DNA of 53,535 bases from Burkholderiaceae bacterium (GCA_021166725.1 JAJPES010000032.1:1-53535); one strand, 5' to 3'. Shown: positions 35,049 through 45,953, counted from the stretch's first letter. Notes: generated from the letters alone by a model not told the origin. Numbers and translations: made by a program.

Positions 35049-35076
35049 CAGCAAGAACACCCGCCGTGGGAGCCCC

Positions 35077-36072
35077 TTGCCGTCGTCGAAAGCCGCACCG
35101 AAGACACGCACGATCGAATACACGCCCCAGATCGCCGACAACCGGCGACTGGCGAACCTGTGCGGTCCCCTCGATCGCAACCTGCGGCAGATCGAGGAGG
35201 CGTTCGACGTGCGCATCTCGCGTCGCTCCGACACCTTCGGCATCGAAGGTCCGCCGGCCGCAGCGCGGCGCGCCGAACGCGCGCTGAAGCATTTCCACGC
35301 ACGCGCCGAACAGCCGCTTTCGGTCGACGACGTGCAGCTCGGCCTGGTGGAGTTGAAGGCCTCGCGCGACGGCGCCGCTGCCGCGCCACCGGTCGCCGAC
35401 GAGCCGCCCGCCCCGGTGCTGCACACGCGGCGCAGCGACCTGCAGGGCCGCACGCCGCGCCAGCGCGAATACCTGCGCAACATCCTGTCGCACGACATCA
35501 CTTTCGGACTGGGGCCGGCCGGCACCGGCAAGACCTATCTCGCCGTCGCCTGCGCGGTGGACGCGCTCGAGCGCGATGCAATCAAGCGCATCGTGCTCAC
35601 GCGTCCGGCGGTCGAAGCGGGCGAACGGCTGGGCTTCCTGCCCGGCGATCTCGCGCAGAAGGTCGACCCCTATCTTCGTCCGCTGTACGACGCGCTGTAC
35701 GACCTGCTCGGCTTCGAGCGGACGAACCGGATGTTCGAGAAGCAGGCGATCGAGATCGCGCCGCTCGCCTACATGCGCGGACGAACGCTCAACCACTCGT
35801 TCATCATCCTCGACGAGGCGCAGAACACGACGCCCGAGCAGATGAAGATGTTCCTCACGCGCATCGGCTTCGGCTCGCGCGCCGTCGTCACCGGCGACAC
35901 GACGCAGATCGACCTGCCGAAGGGCCAGGCGTCGGGGCTGATCGAGGCGCGACACATCCTCGGTCGCGTGCGCGGGCTCGCGTTCACCGACTTCGACAGC
36001 TCCGACGTCGTGCGCCACCCGCTCGTCGCTCGCATCGTCGATGCCTACGAAGCCGCCGCCGATGGCGGCTGA
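35077..36072 (+). CDS. ybeZ: PhoH family ATPase (YbeZ/PhoL)
   Basis: A 331-residue protein. A KH-like N-terminal region (IEEAFDVRISRRSDTFGIEG) precedes the PhoH ATPase/helicase-like core with P-loop GPAGTGKTYLAV, TRPAVEAGERLGFLPGD and Walker B FIILDEAQNTTPEQ. It works with YbeY in RNA metabolism and ribosome quality control. I chose the TTG at 35077 because GTGGGAG lies just before it and the protein then has the standard length; no ATG is available in frame near the conserved N-terminus. It is 28 bp after the FecR-domain gene, and its end overlaps ybeY. Confidence 0.93.
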   Translation: MPSSKAAPKTRTIEYTPQIADNRRLANLCGPLDRNLRQIEEAFDVRISRRSDTFGIEGPPAAARRAERALKHFHARAEQPLSVDDVQLGLVELKASRDGAAAAPPVADEPPAPVLHTRRSDLQGRTPRQREYLRNILSHDITFGLGPAGTGKTYLAVACAVDALERDAIKRIVLTRPAVEAGERLGFLPGDLAQKVDPYLRPLYDALYDLLGFERTNRMFEKQAIEIAPLAYMRGRTLNHSFIILDEAQNTTPEQMKMFLTRIGFGSRAVVTGDTTQIDLPKGQASGLIEARHILGRVRGLAFTDFDSSDVVRHPLVARIVDAYEAAADGG

Positions 36073-36514
36073 ACGCGCGGCGCATCCGCGCCTGTCGCTG
36101 GCGGTGCAACTCGGCGACGAGATCGCGGCGTTGCCCGCAACGCGCTCGCGGCTGCGCCGGTGGGTTGCCGCTTCCGTCGAATCCGACGCGCAGATCGTGC
36201 TGCGCTTCGTCGGCGAACGCGAGGGGCGCGCGCTCAACGCCGCCTATCGCGACCGCGACTACGCGACGAACGTGCTCACCTTCGCTTACGACGACGACCG
36301 CCTGCATGCCGACATCGTGATCTGCCTGCCGGTGGTCCGTCGCGAAGCCCGCGAGCAGCGCAAGGCGGTGACCGCGCACCTCGCGCATCTCGTCGCGCAC
36401 GGCGTGCTGCACGCGGGCGGCTACGAGCACGACACCGAACGCGGCGCTCGGCGGATGCAACGGCGCGAGAGCGAATTGCTGGCGCGCTTCCGGCTCCCCG
36501 ACCCCTGGCGCTGA
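36062..36514 (+). CDS. ybeY: endoribonuclease YbeY (rRNA maturation factor)
   Basis: A 150-residue zinc-dependent RNase needed for 16S rRNA 3' maturation and 70S quality control. The metal motif HLVAHGVLHAGGYEHD supplies the three histidines, and NVLTFAYDDD matches the conserved NVLSFP-type block. ATG at 36062 overlaps phoH by 11 bp; ATG at 36041 in the same frame is a longer alternative. It sits in the usual ybeZ-ybeY-corC order, with a 128-bp gap before corC. Confidence 0.95.
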   Translation: MAAERAAHPRLSLAVQLGDEIAALPATRSRLRRWVAASVESDAQIVLRFVGEREGRALNAAYRDRDYATNVLTFAYDDDRLHADIVICLPVVRREAREQRKAVTAHLAHLVAHGVLHAGGYEHDTERGARRMQRRESELLARFRLPDPWR

Positions 36515-36583
36515 ATCCACGCGGTAGCGAAGAGCCGCGCGCAGCTGCGCGGGTGCGATTCGACCGTACGCGCCTCGCGGGGT

Positions 36584-36613
36584 TTGCCCGTGCGAAAGAC
36601 GATCGGGTATCCT
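36584..36613 (+). promoter_or_regulatory. possible promoter for corC-lnt
   Basis: TTGCCC (36584-36589) and TATCCT (36608-36613), 18 nt apart, lie in the 128-bp ybeY-corC gap and point toward corC, 30 bp upstream of its ATG. Each box matches the sigma-70 consensus at 4 of 6 positions. The corC ATG has little Shine-Dalgarno sequence, which would suit a short leader. Weak evidence. Confidence 0.27.
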
Positions 36614-36642
36614 GCAAGCAACCCCACTTCGTCTTCACCCAC

Positions 36643-37785
36643 ATGTCCGACGGCCCACCAGGCGCCGATCACCGGAAACCCCTGCTGGAACGACTCGCCG
36701 CCCTGCTGCTGCGGGTACCCGAAGATCGGGATCAACTGCTCGATCTACTGAGACAGGCGCACGAACGCGCGCTGCTCGACGCCGACGCGATGTCGATGAT
36801 CGAGGGCGTGATGCAGATCTCGGAGCTCACCGCGCGCGACATCATGGTTCCGCGCGCCGAGATGGACGTCATCGACATCTCGCAGCCACCTTCGGCCTTC
36901 CTGCCGAAGGTGCTCGGCACCGGCCACTCGCGCTTTCCCGCCGTCGAAGGCGATCGCGACAACGTGGTCGGAATCCTGCATGCCAAGTCGTTGCTGCGGC
37001 TGCAGGCAACCGAGCAGGTCGACGTGAACAGGCTGCTGCGGCCGGCCGTGTTCGTCCCCGAGTCGCAACGGCTGAACCTGCTGCTGCGCGACCTTCGTGC
37101 ACAACGCGCGCACCTGGCCATCGTCGTCGACGAATACGGCGGCACCGCCGGCCTGGTCACGCTCGAGGACGTGATCGAGCAGATCGTCGGCGACATCGAC
37201 GAGTCGCCCGAGGCCGAGGCCGAAGAGGACGACATCGTCCGCGTCGAACCCGCACCGGGCGGGCTGGCGCGGCACCGCGTCCGAGCCGGCACGAGAGTCG
37301 ACGCCTTCAACGACGCGATGGGAACGGCGCTGCCGTCCGAGCAGTTCGAGACGATCGGCGCGCTGGTCGGCGAACGCCTCGGCCATCCGCCGCGGCGCGG
37401 CGAACGCATCGACATCGACGGCGTGCGTTTCGAGGTGCTGCGCGCGGACGCGACGCAGGCACTGCTGCTGCGCACCGAGAGACCGCTCGACGCCGCCGCA
37501 CGCGTCACTGCGGAACTTCCGACGCGCCCCGCGCAGTCCACGCAGCAGCAACCGTCCGATGGACCGGCACGCGACGCGGTCGTTCGCGAGCCGCCGTTGC
37601 CGCCGGACCGCCGGCACGATGCCGACGCCGACGCCGACACTGATGCCGATGCCGACGCGTTGCTCGTCGACCGGCACGCCGGCGCAGGAGTCGCAGCGTT
37701 CGATCCCCGGCTGGCGCACGGGCACCGCGCCCGATCGCGACGCGTCGCTTCGCACGCCGATAGTTCCGCGGCACGCGGCGGCTGA
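36643..37785 (+). CDS. corC: CorC/HlyC-type CBS-domain protein with extended C-terminus
   Basis: A 380-residue cytosolic CorC/YbeX protein. A leading helix comes first, then two CBS domains (about 65-190; DIMVPRAEMDVI and VDEYGGTAGLVTLEDVIEQIVGDIDE), then the CorC_HlyC domain (about 205-285). The family is linked to magnesium/cobalt efflux and ribosome biogenesis. Typical members are about 290 residues. Here about 90 extra C-terminal residues are low complexity (QSTQQQ, an Asp-Ala repeat, a His/Arg/Ser-rich end). The extension runs almost to the lnt start, so it may be real or reflect an indel near residue 288. Confidence 0.92.
   Translation: MSDGPPGADHRKPLLERLAALLLRVPEDRDQLLDLLRQAHERALLDADAMSMIEGVMQISELTARDIMVPRAEMDVIDISQPPSAFLPKVLGTGHSRFPAVEGDRDNVVGILHAKSLLRLQATEQVDVNRLLRPAVFVPESQRLNLLLRDLRAQRAHLAIVVDEYGGTAGLVTLEDVIEQIVGDIDESPEAEAEEDDIVRVEPAPGGLARHRVRAGTRVDAFNDAMGTALPSEQFETIGALVGERLGHPPRRGERIDIDGVRFEVLRADATQALLLRTERPLDAAARVTAELPTRPAQSTQQQPSDGPARDAVVREPPLPPDRRHDADADADTDADADALLVDRHAGAGVAAFDPRLAHGHRARSRRVASHADSSAARGG
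37618..37659 (+). repeat. GAC-GCC codon repeat in the corC tail
   Basis: Fourteen codons alternate Asp with Ala (one Thr), mostly as repeats of GCCGAC with some GAT. It encodes an acidic DADADAD tract in the unusual C-terminal extension of CorC. Such hexanucleotide repeats are prone to slippage and vary in length among strains. Confidence 0.8.
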
Positions 37786-37793
37786 GCAGCCCG

Positions 37794-39398
37794 GTGCGCG
37801 GACACGGCGCCGCGCCGATCGCCCTTTCGCTCGTCGCCGGCCTCGTGCAGGCGGCGAGTTTCTGGCCGCTCGAGGCGTGGTGGTTGCAACTGGCTGCACT
37901 CGCCACGCTCGTGGTGCTCGTGCTGCGCGCGCCCGGGCATGCCTTCGCACTCGGACTCGCCTTCGGACTCGGCTGCTTCGCCGCCGGCATCTCGTGGCTC
38001 TACGTGAGCATGCATCGATACGGCGGCATGCCCGCGGTGCTCGCCGCTCTCGCGTTGCTGCTGTTCGCGACGTACCTGGCCTCTTTCTTCGCCGTCGTCT
38101 GCTTCGCCTTCGCGCGACTCGACGCGGCGCTGCGCGCGCGCCGAACGCGCACGCCGGCGCGCGCGAGCGCACTGGCGCTGCTGTTCGCCGGCGCCTGGTC
38201 GCTTGCCGAGATCGCGCGCGGCTGGCTCTTCACCGGCTTTCCGTGGCTCGCCATCGGATACGCGCAACTCGACGGACCGCTCGACGCTTTCGCGCCGCTG
38301 CTCGGCGTATACGGCGTATGCCTGTTCGCTGCGCTCGTCGCCTTCGGTCTGGCGCTCGCCGTCGCGGGCCTGCCGGGGACGGAATCGGCGAACGACTCGC
38401 ATGCCGCGCGCGCGTTCGGCGCCGGCGTCGCTTTGCTGCCGATCGCCGCCGGCCGCGCGCTGGCCGGCGTCGACTGGTCGTCGGCGCATGGAGCGCCGCT
38501 GCGCGTGCGGCTGCTGCAGGGCAATGTCGCGCAGGACCTGAAGTTCGACCCGCGACGCAGCCTCGAGGCGATGTACTGGTACACCAACGAGGTTCTGCGC
38601 AGCGATGCGACGCTGACCGTCTTGCCCGAGACGGCATGGACGATTCCGTGGCCGCGCACGCCGCAGAACGTGCGCGAGGCGATCGTCCGTCACCTGCGGC
38701 AGACAGGCGGCGTCGTGGCGATCGGCATGCCGCTCGTCGATGACAACCAGGCGGGAAGCGCGAGTCGCCCAGGCGATGCCCGGCTGACCAACAGCGTCGG
38801 CGTCATCGATGCGAGCGGAGCGATCGCCTGGCGCTACGACAAGCGCCACCTCGTTCCCTTCGGCGAGTTCGTCCCTTTCGGCTTCGGCTGGTTCGTCGAC
38901 CTGATGCACATCCCGCTCGGCGACTTCGCGCGCGGCTCCGCGCAGCAGCCTCCGCTGAAAATCGCGGATCAGCGCATCGCCTTCGACATCTGCTACGAAG
39001 ACCTGTTCGGCGAGGAGATCGCCGCGCAGGTGCGCGGCGGAGCGTCGATCCTCGTGAACATCAGCAACATCGCATGGTTCGGCGACTCGCACGCGCTGCC
39101 GCAACACCTGCAGATCGCGCGCATGCGCGCGCTCGAGCTCGCGCGTCCGATGCTGCGCGCGACCAACACGGGCGTGACGGCGGCGATCGACGCGCGCGGT
39201 CGCGTGCTCGGGCGGCTGGCGCCCTACACGGCGGCTGCCCTCGACGCACAGGTGCAGGGCACCGACGGTGCGACGCCGTATGCGCTCTTCGGCAATACGC
39301 CGATCTTCGTGCTGTCGCTCGGCCTGTTGGTCGCGGGCCTCTCGGCGACGCGCTTCCGGGCGCGCGAAACGGAGCGTGGCGCCGATGGGAGCCGCTAG
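37794..39398 (+). CDS. lnt: apolipoprotein N-acyltransferase
   Basis: A 534-residue inner-membrane enzyme that adds the third acyl chain to lipoproteins before their sorting. About six to eight N-terminal membrane segments precede a nitrilase-like domain. The catalytic triad is visible as Glu in LPETAW, Lys in [11 protein letters not shown] and Cys in DICYEDLF. A final membrane segment lies near the C-terminus. GTG start at 37794, 8 bp after the corC stop, in the conserved corC-lnt-glyQ order. Confidence 0.96.
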   Translation: MRGHGAAPIALSLVAGLVQAASFWPLEAWWLQLAALATLVVLVLRAPGHAFALGLAFGLGCFAAGISWLYVSMHRYGGMPAVLAALALLLFATYLASFFAVVCFAFARLDAALRARRTRTPARASALALLFAGAWSLAEIARGWLFTGFPWLAIGYAQLDGPLDAFAPLLGVYGVCLFAALVAFGLALAVAGLPGTESANDSHAARAFGAGVALLPIAAGRALAGVDWSSAHGAPLRVRLLQGNVAQDLKFDPRRSLEAMYWYTNEVLRSDATLTVLPETAWTIPWPRTPQNVREAIVRHLRQTGGVVAIGMPLVDDNQAGSASRPGDARLTNSVGVIDASGAIAWRYDKRHLVPFGEFVPFGFGWFVDLMHIPLGDFARGSAQQPPLKIADQRIAFDICYEDLFGEEIAAQVRGGASILVNISNIAWFGDSHALPQHLQIARMRALELARPMLRATNTGVTAAIDARGRVLGRLAPYTAAALDAQVQGTDGATPYALFGNTPIFVLSLGLLVAGLSATRFRARETERGADGSR

Positions 39399-39399
39399 A

Positions 39400-40306
<907 letters not shown>

Positions 40307-40317
<11 letters not shown>

Positions 40318-42484
40318 TCCGCGCGCGCCGGGTGCGTCCGCCGCGCACCCCGCTGCGTCTTCCGCCGCGGCCTCGCGCGCCCCGTTGCTGGTCGAACTGC
40401 GCACGGAGGAACTTCCTCCGAAGACGCTCGAGCGCCTCGGCGCCGCGTTCGCCGAAGGCGTCGCCAGCGCGCTGCGCGCGCGTGGACTCGCCGAATCCGA
40501 CGCGCGCCTCGATCGCTTCGCCACGCCACGCCGGCTCGCGGTGCGCATCGACGACGTCGTTTCCCGGGCAAACGACCGACTCGTCGAGACCAAGGGTCCG
40601 TCGGTGAAGATCGGGCTCGACGCCTGCGGCGAGCCGACGCAGGCGCTCGTCAAGTGGGCACGGAAGCTCGGCGCGCCGCTCGATGCGCTCGAGCGCGCGC
40701 ACGACGGCAAACACGAGGTCTTCCGCTACCGCAGCGTCGTCGCCGGCGAATCTCTCGCGCAGGCGATCTCGTCCGTGCTCGCGGAGGCGGTCGCCGCGCT
40801 GCCCATCGCGAAGACGATGCAATACCAGCTGGCCGACGGGCGCACGAACGTATCGTTCGTTCGGCCCGCGCACGGCCTCGTCGTGCTGCACGGCGAGCAG
40901 GTCCTCGAGGCATCGGTGCTCGGGCTGGCCGCCGGGCGCATCACGCGCGGACACCGCTTCCAGTCCGAGGGCGACATCGAGATCGACGACGCGCAGCGCT
41001 ACGAGGAGCGGCTTGCCGCCGCCGGACGCGTGATCGCGTCCTTCGATGCGCGTCGCGCGCGCATCGAGGCGATGCTGCGCGAGCGGGCCGCGCAACACGA
41101 AGCCTCGCTGGGCGACGAAGCGCAGGTCGCGCCGCTGCTCGACGAAGTCACGGCGCTGGTCGAGTGGCCGGCCGTCTACGTAGGCGAGTTCGAGCGCGAA
41201 TTCCTGCAGGTACCGCAGGAGTGCCTGATCCTCACGATGCGCACGAACCAGAAGTACTTTCCGCTGTTCGATCGCGGGCACCGGCTGCTGCCGAAGTTCC
41301 TGATCGTCTCGAACATGGAAGTGGACGACGCACGCTCGATCGTTGCCGGCAACGAGCGCGTCGTGCGACCGCGGCTGGCCGACGCGCGCTTCTTCTTCGA
41401 CGTCGACCGCCGCACGCCGCTCGCGCAGCGCGCCGCCGATCTCGGCCACGTCGTCTATCACGCGAAGCTCGGCACGCAGGCCGAGCGCACCGCGCGCGTG
41501 CGTCGCATCGCGCGTTCGGTCGCCGCGATGCTCGACGCCGACCCGGCTACGCCGCTGCGCATCGACGCCGATCTCGCCGATCGCGCTGCCCTGCTCGCGA
41601 AAGCCGACCTGCTCAGCGGCATGGTCGGCGAGTTCCCGGAGTTGCAGGGCGTCATGGGCGGCTACTACGCGCGCCACGACGGCGAGGACGACGCGGTCGC
41701 GCAGGCGATCGTCGAGCAGTACAGTCCGCGCTTCGCCGGCGACGCGCTGCCGGCCACGCCCACCGGCACCGTGCTCGCGCTCGCCGACAAGCTCGAAACG
41801 CTCGCCGGGATGTTCGGCATCGGCCAGCAGCCCACCGGCGACAAGGATCCGTTCGCACTGCGCCGGCATGCGCTCGGCGTGCTGCGCATGCTGGTCGAGA
41901 AGTCGCTCGCCGCACCGCTCGATGCGCTGGTGGCTGCCGCCTTCGACGCCTTCGACGGCGAGGTCGCGCGCGCCGACGACGCGCTTGTCGCGTTCCTGTT
42001 CGAGCGCCTGTCGGGATACCTTCGCGAACAGGGCTGGTCGGCGCACGAGATCGCGGCGGTGGTCGATCCGAGACCGATGCGGCTGGACACCGTTCCGGCG
42101 CGCCTGCGCGCGGTGCGTTCGTTCGCCGGGCTGCCCGAGGCCGATGCGCTGGCCGGGGCGAACAAGCGCATCGTCAACATCCTGCGCAAGTCGCATGAAG
42201 CCGCGCACAAGCCGGTCGAGCGCGCATTGCTCGTCGAACCCGCCGAACGCGCGCTGGCCGAGTGCGTCGACGCGCTCGCCCCGCAGGCCGACGAGCGCGC
42301 GCGCAGCGGCGACTGGTTCGGCGCGATGAGCGTGATGGCCGGCGCACGCACGGCGGTCGACCGGTTCTTCGACGAGGTGATGGTGATGGCCGACGATCCG
42401 CGCTTGCGCGCCAACCGGCTCGCGCTGCTCGAGGCGCTGCGCACGCTGATGAACCGCGTCGCCGACATCTCGAAGCTCGGTTGA
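40307..42484 (+). CDS. glyS: glycyl-tRNA synthetase beta subunit
   Basis: A 725-residue beta subunit that binds and positions tRNA-Gly for the alpha subunit. Landmarks: [13 protein letters not shown] near residue 27, [31 protein letters not shown], the HD-like [22 protein letters not shown], and a C-terminal anticodon-binding region ending [11 protein letters not shown] and [12 protein letters not shown] 20-residue Ala/Pro-rich N-terminal extension precedes the conserved start. Length is slightly above the family norm (about 690-700). Confidence 0.96.
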
Positions 42485-42512
42485 CCGCTTCACGTTCGCG
42501 CGCAGCACGGCC

Positions 42513-43046
42513 GTGAAGCTCATCGTTCTCGACCGCGACGGCGTCATCAACCACGACAGCGACGCCTACATCAAGAGCCCGGACGAATGGCGCGCGCTGC
42601 CGGGCAGCCTCGAGGCGATCGCCCGGCTGAGCAAGGCCGGCTACCGCATCGTCGTCGCAACCAACCAGTCCGGCGTCGCGCGCAAGCTCTTCGACATCGC
42701 CATGCTCGGCCGCATCCACGAGAAGATGCATCGCGTTGTCGCCGAAGCGGGAGGACGCATCGACGCAATCTTCTTCTGTCCGCACGGCCCCGACGAAGGC
42801 TGCGCGTGCCGCAAGCCGCGCCCGGGTCTGTTCGACGAGATCCTCGCGCGCTTCCAGGCGGCGACCACCGACGTGCACGCCATCGGCGACCAGTTGCGCG
42901 ACCTGCAGGCCGCGCATGCGGCCGGCTGCCGTCCGGTACTCGTGCTCACCGGCAAGGGCCGGGCCACGCTTGCCGCCGGTGGCCTGCCGCCCGAGACGGT
43001 CGTCCGCGTGGACCTCGCTGCCGTGGCCGCCGAGCTCGCTCCATGA
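42513..43046 (+). CDS. gmhB: D-glycero-beta-D-manno-heptose-1,7-bisphosphate 7-phosphatase
   Basis: A 177-residue HAD phosphatase of the ADP-heptose (LPS core) pathway. It has the nucleophile/acid pair in LDRDGVIN (Asp7, Asp9), the ATNQSG motif, and the zinc-binding loop CPHGPDEGCACRKPRPG typical of GmhB. GTG start at 42513, 28 bp after glyS. The stop overlaps the ATG of the acyltransferase remnant. The gene order glyS-gmhB is common in Burkholderiales. Confidence 0.94.
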   Translation: MKLIVLDRDGVINHDSDAYIKSPDEWRALPGSLEAIARLSKAGYRIVVATNQSGVARKLFDIAMLGRIHEKMHRVVAEAGGRIDAIFFCPHGPDEGCACRKPRPGLFDEILARFQAATTDVHAIGDQLRDLQAAHAAGCRPVLVLTGKGRATLAAGGLPPETVVRVDLAAVAAELAP

Positions 43047-43318
43047 GCGTGCTGCGATCCGGTTCGCCCCGGGGGCGCTGGAGAGTGCTGTTCCCGGAAG
43101 GCACGCATACGCGCGTCGGCACGCGAATCCGGTACAAGACCGGTGGACCCGGGCTTGCCGTTCGCACCGGCGTTCCGACCGTCCGCATCGCCGTGAACCC
43201 GGGAGAATGCTGGCCGCGCCGTGCGTTCATGATCGAAGACGAAATGCGAAGAATCGATCCTCACCTCCATCGCGGCGAGCCGGCCCCGGCCTTCGCCGCG
43301 CCGGCGTTGCGGCAATGA
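43043..43318 (+). pseudogene. remnant of 1-acyl-sn-glycerol-3-phosphate acyltransferase (PlsC)
   Basis: An open frame of only 91 codons where a full PlsC of about 240-250 residues is normally found between gmhB and the M48-type peptidase. It retains the middle acyltransferase motifs (WRVLFPEGTHTRVGTRIRYK and TGVPTVRIAVN...WPRRAF) and the family tail EMRRIDP. It lacks the N-terminal membrane part with the catalytic HX4D. The stretch between WPRRAF and the tail is also missing. Two in-frame deletions explain it. ATGA overlaps at both ends persist, so the remnant may be kept for translational coupling. Catalytic activity is not expected. Confidence 0.75.
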
Positions 43319-44157
43319 CGGCACCCGGCAGGCGCGCCGGGCGCGCACCGCAGCCCTCACCCGTCGAAGCCGCGCGCCAATTGAACCTTCCGCTATTCGA
43401 TCCGTTGCACGCGTCGCCGGCTCCGATCGAACGCGGCCCCTCGGGCTCGACGCGCGTCGCGCGGCTGTGCGAGCAGTGGCTGCGCTACGAATTGCGCCGC
43501 TCGAAGCGACGCACGATCGGCTTCGTCATCGACGAGCGCGGACTGCGCGTGACCGCACCGCGCTGGGTCTCGCACGTCGAGATCGAGTCGGCGCTGCAGG
43601 ACAAGGCGAACTGGATCCTGCGCAAGCTGGGCGAGTGGCGCGCGCATCAGGCGCGACGCGAGCGCCTCGAGGTGCGCTGGGAACACGGAGCGCCGCTGCG
43701 CTACCTCGGCGAGACGCTCACGCTGTGCGTCGACGAGAACGCCAGGCGCACCCAGCGCGTCGGCGACCGCCTGGTCATCGGGCTGCCTTCGCAGGCGCGT
43801 GCCGAGCAGCTGAAGGATCGCGTGCAGTGCTGGCTGCAGGCGCGAGCGCGCGACGTGTTCTCCGAGCGCATCGACTGGTACGGCACGCACCACGGCTTCA
43901 CGCCGCGACGCTGGTCGCTCTCGTCGGCGCGCACGCGCTGGGGCAGTTGCAGCGCGGACGGATCGATCCGACTGAACTGGCGCCTCGTGCACTTCCCGAT
44001 CGACATCGTCGACTACGTGATCGCGCACGAGCTGGCGCACCTGCGCGAGCTCAACCATGGCACGCGCTTCTGGCAGATCGTCGGTGACCTCTTCCCCGAA
44101 TACGAACGCGCGCGCGCGTGGCTGCGCGACTTCCCCGAAGACGGCGCATCGCGCTGA
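43315..44157 (+). CDS. M48-type (YgjP/DUF45) zinc metallopeptidase-like protein
   Basis: A 280-residue protein with the zinc motif [16 protein letters not shown] near the C-terminus and the conserved block [23 protein letters not shown], both hallmarks of the YgjP/SprT-like family. No membrane segments are seen, unlike HtpX. An N-terminal extension of about 45 residues is Pro/Ala rich. The cellular role of the family is poorly defined. It overlaps the PlsC remnant (ATGA) and precedes gloA, as in other betaproteobacteria. Confidence 0.9.
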   Translation: MTAPGRRAGRAPQPSPVEAARQLNLPLFDPLHASPAPIERGPSGSTRVARLCEQWLRYELRRSKRRTIGFVIDERGLRVTAPRWVSHVEIESALQDKANWILRKLGEWRAHQARRERLEVRWEHGAPLRYLGETLTLCVDENARRTQRVGDRLVIGLPSQARAEQLKDRVQCWLQARARDVFSERIDWYGTHHGFTPRRWSLSSARTRWGSCSADGSIRLNWRLVHFPIDIVDYVIAHELAHLRELNHGTRFWQIVGDLFPEYERARAWLRDFPEDGASR

Positions 44158-44204
44158 AGGCCTGCGCGAGCGCCCGAGCGAAGCAACCCACAGGAATTTC
44201 CACG

Positions 44205-44609
44205 ATGAGAATACTGCACACGATGCTGCGCGTCGGCGACCTGCAGCGCTCGACCGACTTCTATACCCGAGTGATGGGAATGCGCGTACTGCGCACGACC
44301 GATCGACACGACCAGGGATACTCGCTGGCCTTCGTCGGCTACGGCGACGAGTCCACCGACGCCGTCCTCGAACTCACGTGGAACCACGGCGTGCAGCGCT
44401 ACGACCTCGGCTCGGCCTACGGGCACATCGCCATCGAGGTTCCCGACGCAGCGCAGGCCTGCGAGCGCATTCGCGCCGCCGGCGGAAAAGTCGTCCGCGA
44501 AGCCGGACCGGTGAAAGGCGGCTCGACGGTCATCGCGTTCGTCGAGGATCCCGACGGCTACAGGATCGAGCTCATCGAGCGCTCGGGCGGGCGCGCGTCA
44601 CCGGGCTGA
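44205..44609 (+). CDS. gloA: lactoylglutathione lyase (glyoxalase I)
   Basis: A 134-residue glyoxalase I that converts the methylglyoxal-glutathione hemithioacetal to S-lactoylglutathione. All four metal ligands are present at the same numbering as the E. coli enzyme: His5, Glu56, His74 and Glu122. ATG at 44205 has CAGGAA upstream. The 3' end overlaps the convergent membrane-protein gene by 52 bp. Confidence 0.96.
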   Translation: MRILHTMLRVGDLQRSTDFYTRVMGMRVLRTTDRHDQGYSLAFVGYGDESTDAVLELTWNHGVQRYDLGSAYGHIAIEVPDAAQACERIRAAGGKVVREAGPVKGGSTVIAFVEDPDGYRIELIERSGGRASPG

Positions 44610-45085
44610 TCGGCACTCGCGAGCGCGAGTCGGCGTGCATCGTCGATGTTGCCCCACAGCAGCCAGGCGGCGAGCAGCCAGGCGAAGGCCTCTACCGCAT
44701 TCACGATCATCGAGCCCGGCCGCAGCGCCAGCATCGTGCGCGTGCCGAGCAGCGCCGACGGAACGAGCACGGTGAGCATCATCGTCGCGACGAAGTAAAG
44801 GCGCTCGCGCACGCGGCTCGCCTCGCGCGCCTCGGTACCGCGCGCGACGCGGCGCGCCGCCACCGCCGCTGCAGCGAGCGCCGCGACCAGCAGCGGGATG
44901 CCGAACTGGAGCATCGCCATCCGAACGACGCTCAGCGCGGCGCCGGGCTGCAGCCACGGCGACCACGAGGCCGCTACGAGCAGCACGAGAGCGAAGGCGA
45001 AGGAAATTTCGCAGCTCGCGCACAGGATCCGCGTGGCCTGGACGAGCGCGTGACGCGCGGAACGAGGGGTGGAGGTGCCGGGCAT
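44558..45085 (-). CDS. small membrane protein of unknown function
   Basis: A 175-residue protein with about four hydrophobic segments ([68 protein letters not shown]). No family is recognised. ATG at 45085 has a good CGGAGG ribosome-binding site. It is 47 bp downstream of rsmA on the same strand and may be the last gene of the lptD-surA-rsmA operon. A CGCCG/CGGCG hairpin (45114-45128) lies in the gap. Its 3' end overlaps gloA on the opposite strand by 52 bp. Confidence 0.72.
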   Translation of the reverse strand: MPGTSTPRSARHALVQATRILCASCEISFAFALVLLVAASWSPWLQPGAALSVVRMAMLQFGIPLLVAALAAAAVAARRVARGTEAREASRVRERLYFVATMMLTVLVPSALLGTRTMLALRPGSMIVNAVEAFAWLLAAWLLWGNIDDARRLALASADQPGDARPPERSMSSIL

Positions 45086-45132
45086 GGTCTGCCTCCGGTG
45101 GCGATCGACTGTGCGCCGCTTTTCGGCGAGCG

Positions 45133-45945
45133 TCAACGACGCGGATACGGCATGCCTGCACTGTCGGCGATCGACAGCCATGCGGCGACGTCGATCTGTT
45201 CGGGACGCAGCGTCGGGTCGAGCGGCGGGCGGGGTGCGCCCCGCGCGTCGAGCCAGGGCAGCAGCGTCGTGCGGATCATCTTGCGCCGCTGCGTGAACGC
45301 GGCGGCGAGCACCTGCTGCAGCGGCGCGGGGTCGCGCGCGAGACGGTCGTCGCGCACGCGCATCCGGACGACCGACGACTGCACCTTCGGCGCAGGTTCG
45401 AAAGCCTCGGGCGGAACGTCGAACAGCCGCTCCACCACGTAGAAGCTCTGCAGCAGCACGGAGAGCCGGCCGTAATCGCGCGTGGCCGGTTCGGCGACGA
45501 TTCGTTCGACGACTTCGCGCTGCAGCATGAAATGCTGGTCGCGCACGCACGCGCGGAAGTCGAGCAGACGCACCAGCAGCGGGCTCGAGACGTTGTACGG
45601 CAGGTTGCCGACGATGCGCAGGCGCGGCGCGCCGGGCGCGGCGAGCGAATCGAAGTCGAAGCGCAGCGCGTCGGCCTCGTGCAACGTGAGCCGTTGCGGC
45701 GGATAACGGGACCGAAGGCGGGCGGCGAGGTCGCGATCGATCTCGACGGCGTGCAGGTGCGCGACGCGCGCAAGAAGCGCGCCGGTAAGCGCGGCGAGCC
45801 CGGGGCCGATTTCGACGATCCGCTCGCCTTCGCGCGGGTCGATCGCCTGCACGATGGCGTCGACGACCGAGACGTCGGCCAGGAAGTGTTGCCCGAAGCG
45901 CTTGCGCGCGCGATGGATGCCGCGCCGCTCGCCGTCCGGATTCAC
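45133..45945 (-). CDS. rsmA: 16S rRNA (adenine1518-N6/adenine1519-N6) dimethyltransferase
   Basis: A 270-residue KsgA/RsmA methyltransferase acting late in 30S assembly. Motifs: RKRFGQHFLAD (motif X), IVEIGPGLAALT (SAM-binding motif I), the acidic VEIDRDL (motif II), and NLPYNVSSPLL (catalytic NLPY, motif IV). The start is GTG at 45945, 8 bp after surA. In many betaproteobacteria pdxA separates surA and rsmA; it is absent here. Confidence 0.96.
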   Translation of the reverse strand: MNPDGERRGIHRARKRFGQHFLADVSVVDAIVQAIDPREGERIVEIGPGLAALTGALLARVAHLHAVEIDRDLAARLRSRYPPQRLTLHEADALRFDFDSLAAPGAPRLRIVGNLPYNVSSPLLVRLLDFRACVRDQHFMLQREVVERIVAEPATRDYGRLSVLLQSFYVVERLFDVPPEAFEPAPKVQSSVVRMRVRDDRLARDPAPLQQVLAAAFTQRRKMIRTTLLPWLDARGAPRPPLDPTLRPEQIDVAAWLSIADSAGMPYPRR

Positions 45946-45953
45946 CGTGCGGT

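Noticed and set aside
37618..37659. GAC-GCC repeat as a CRISPR-like array.
   Set aside because: It is a contiguous hexanucleotide codon repeat without spacers and lies inside a coding frame.
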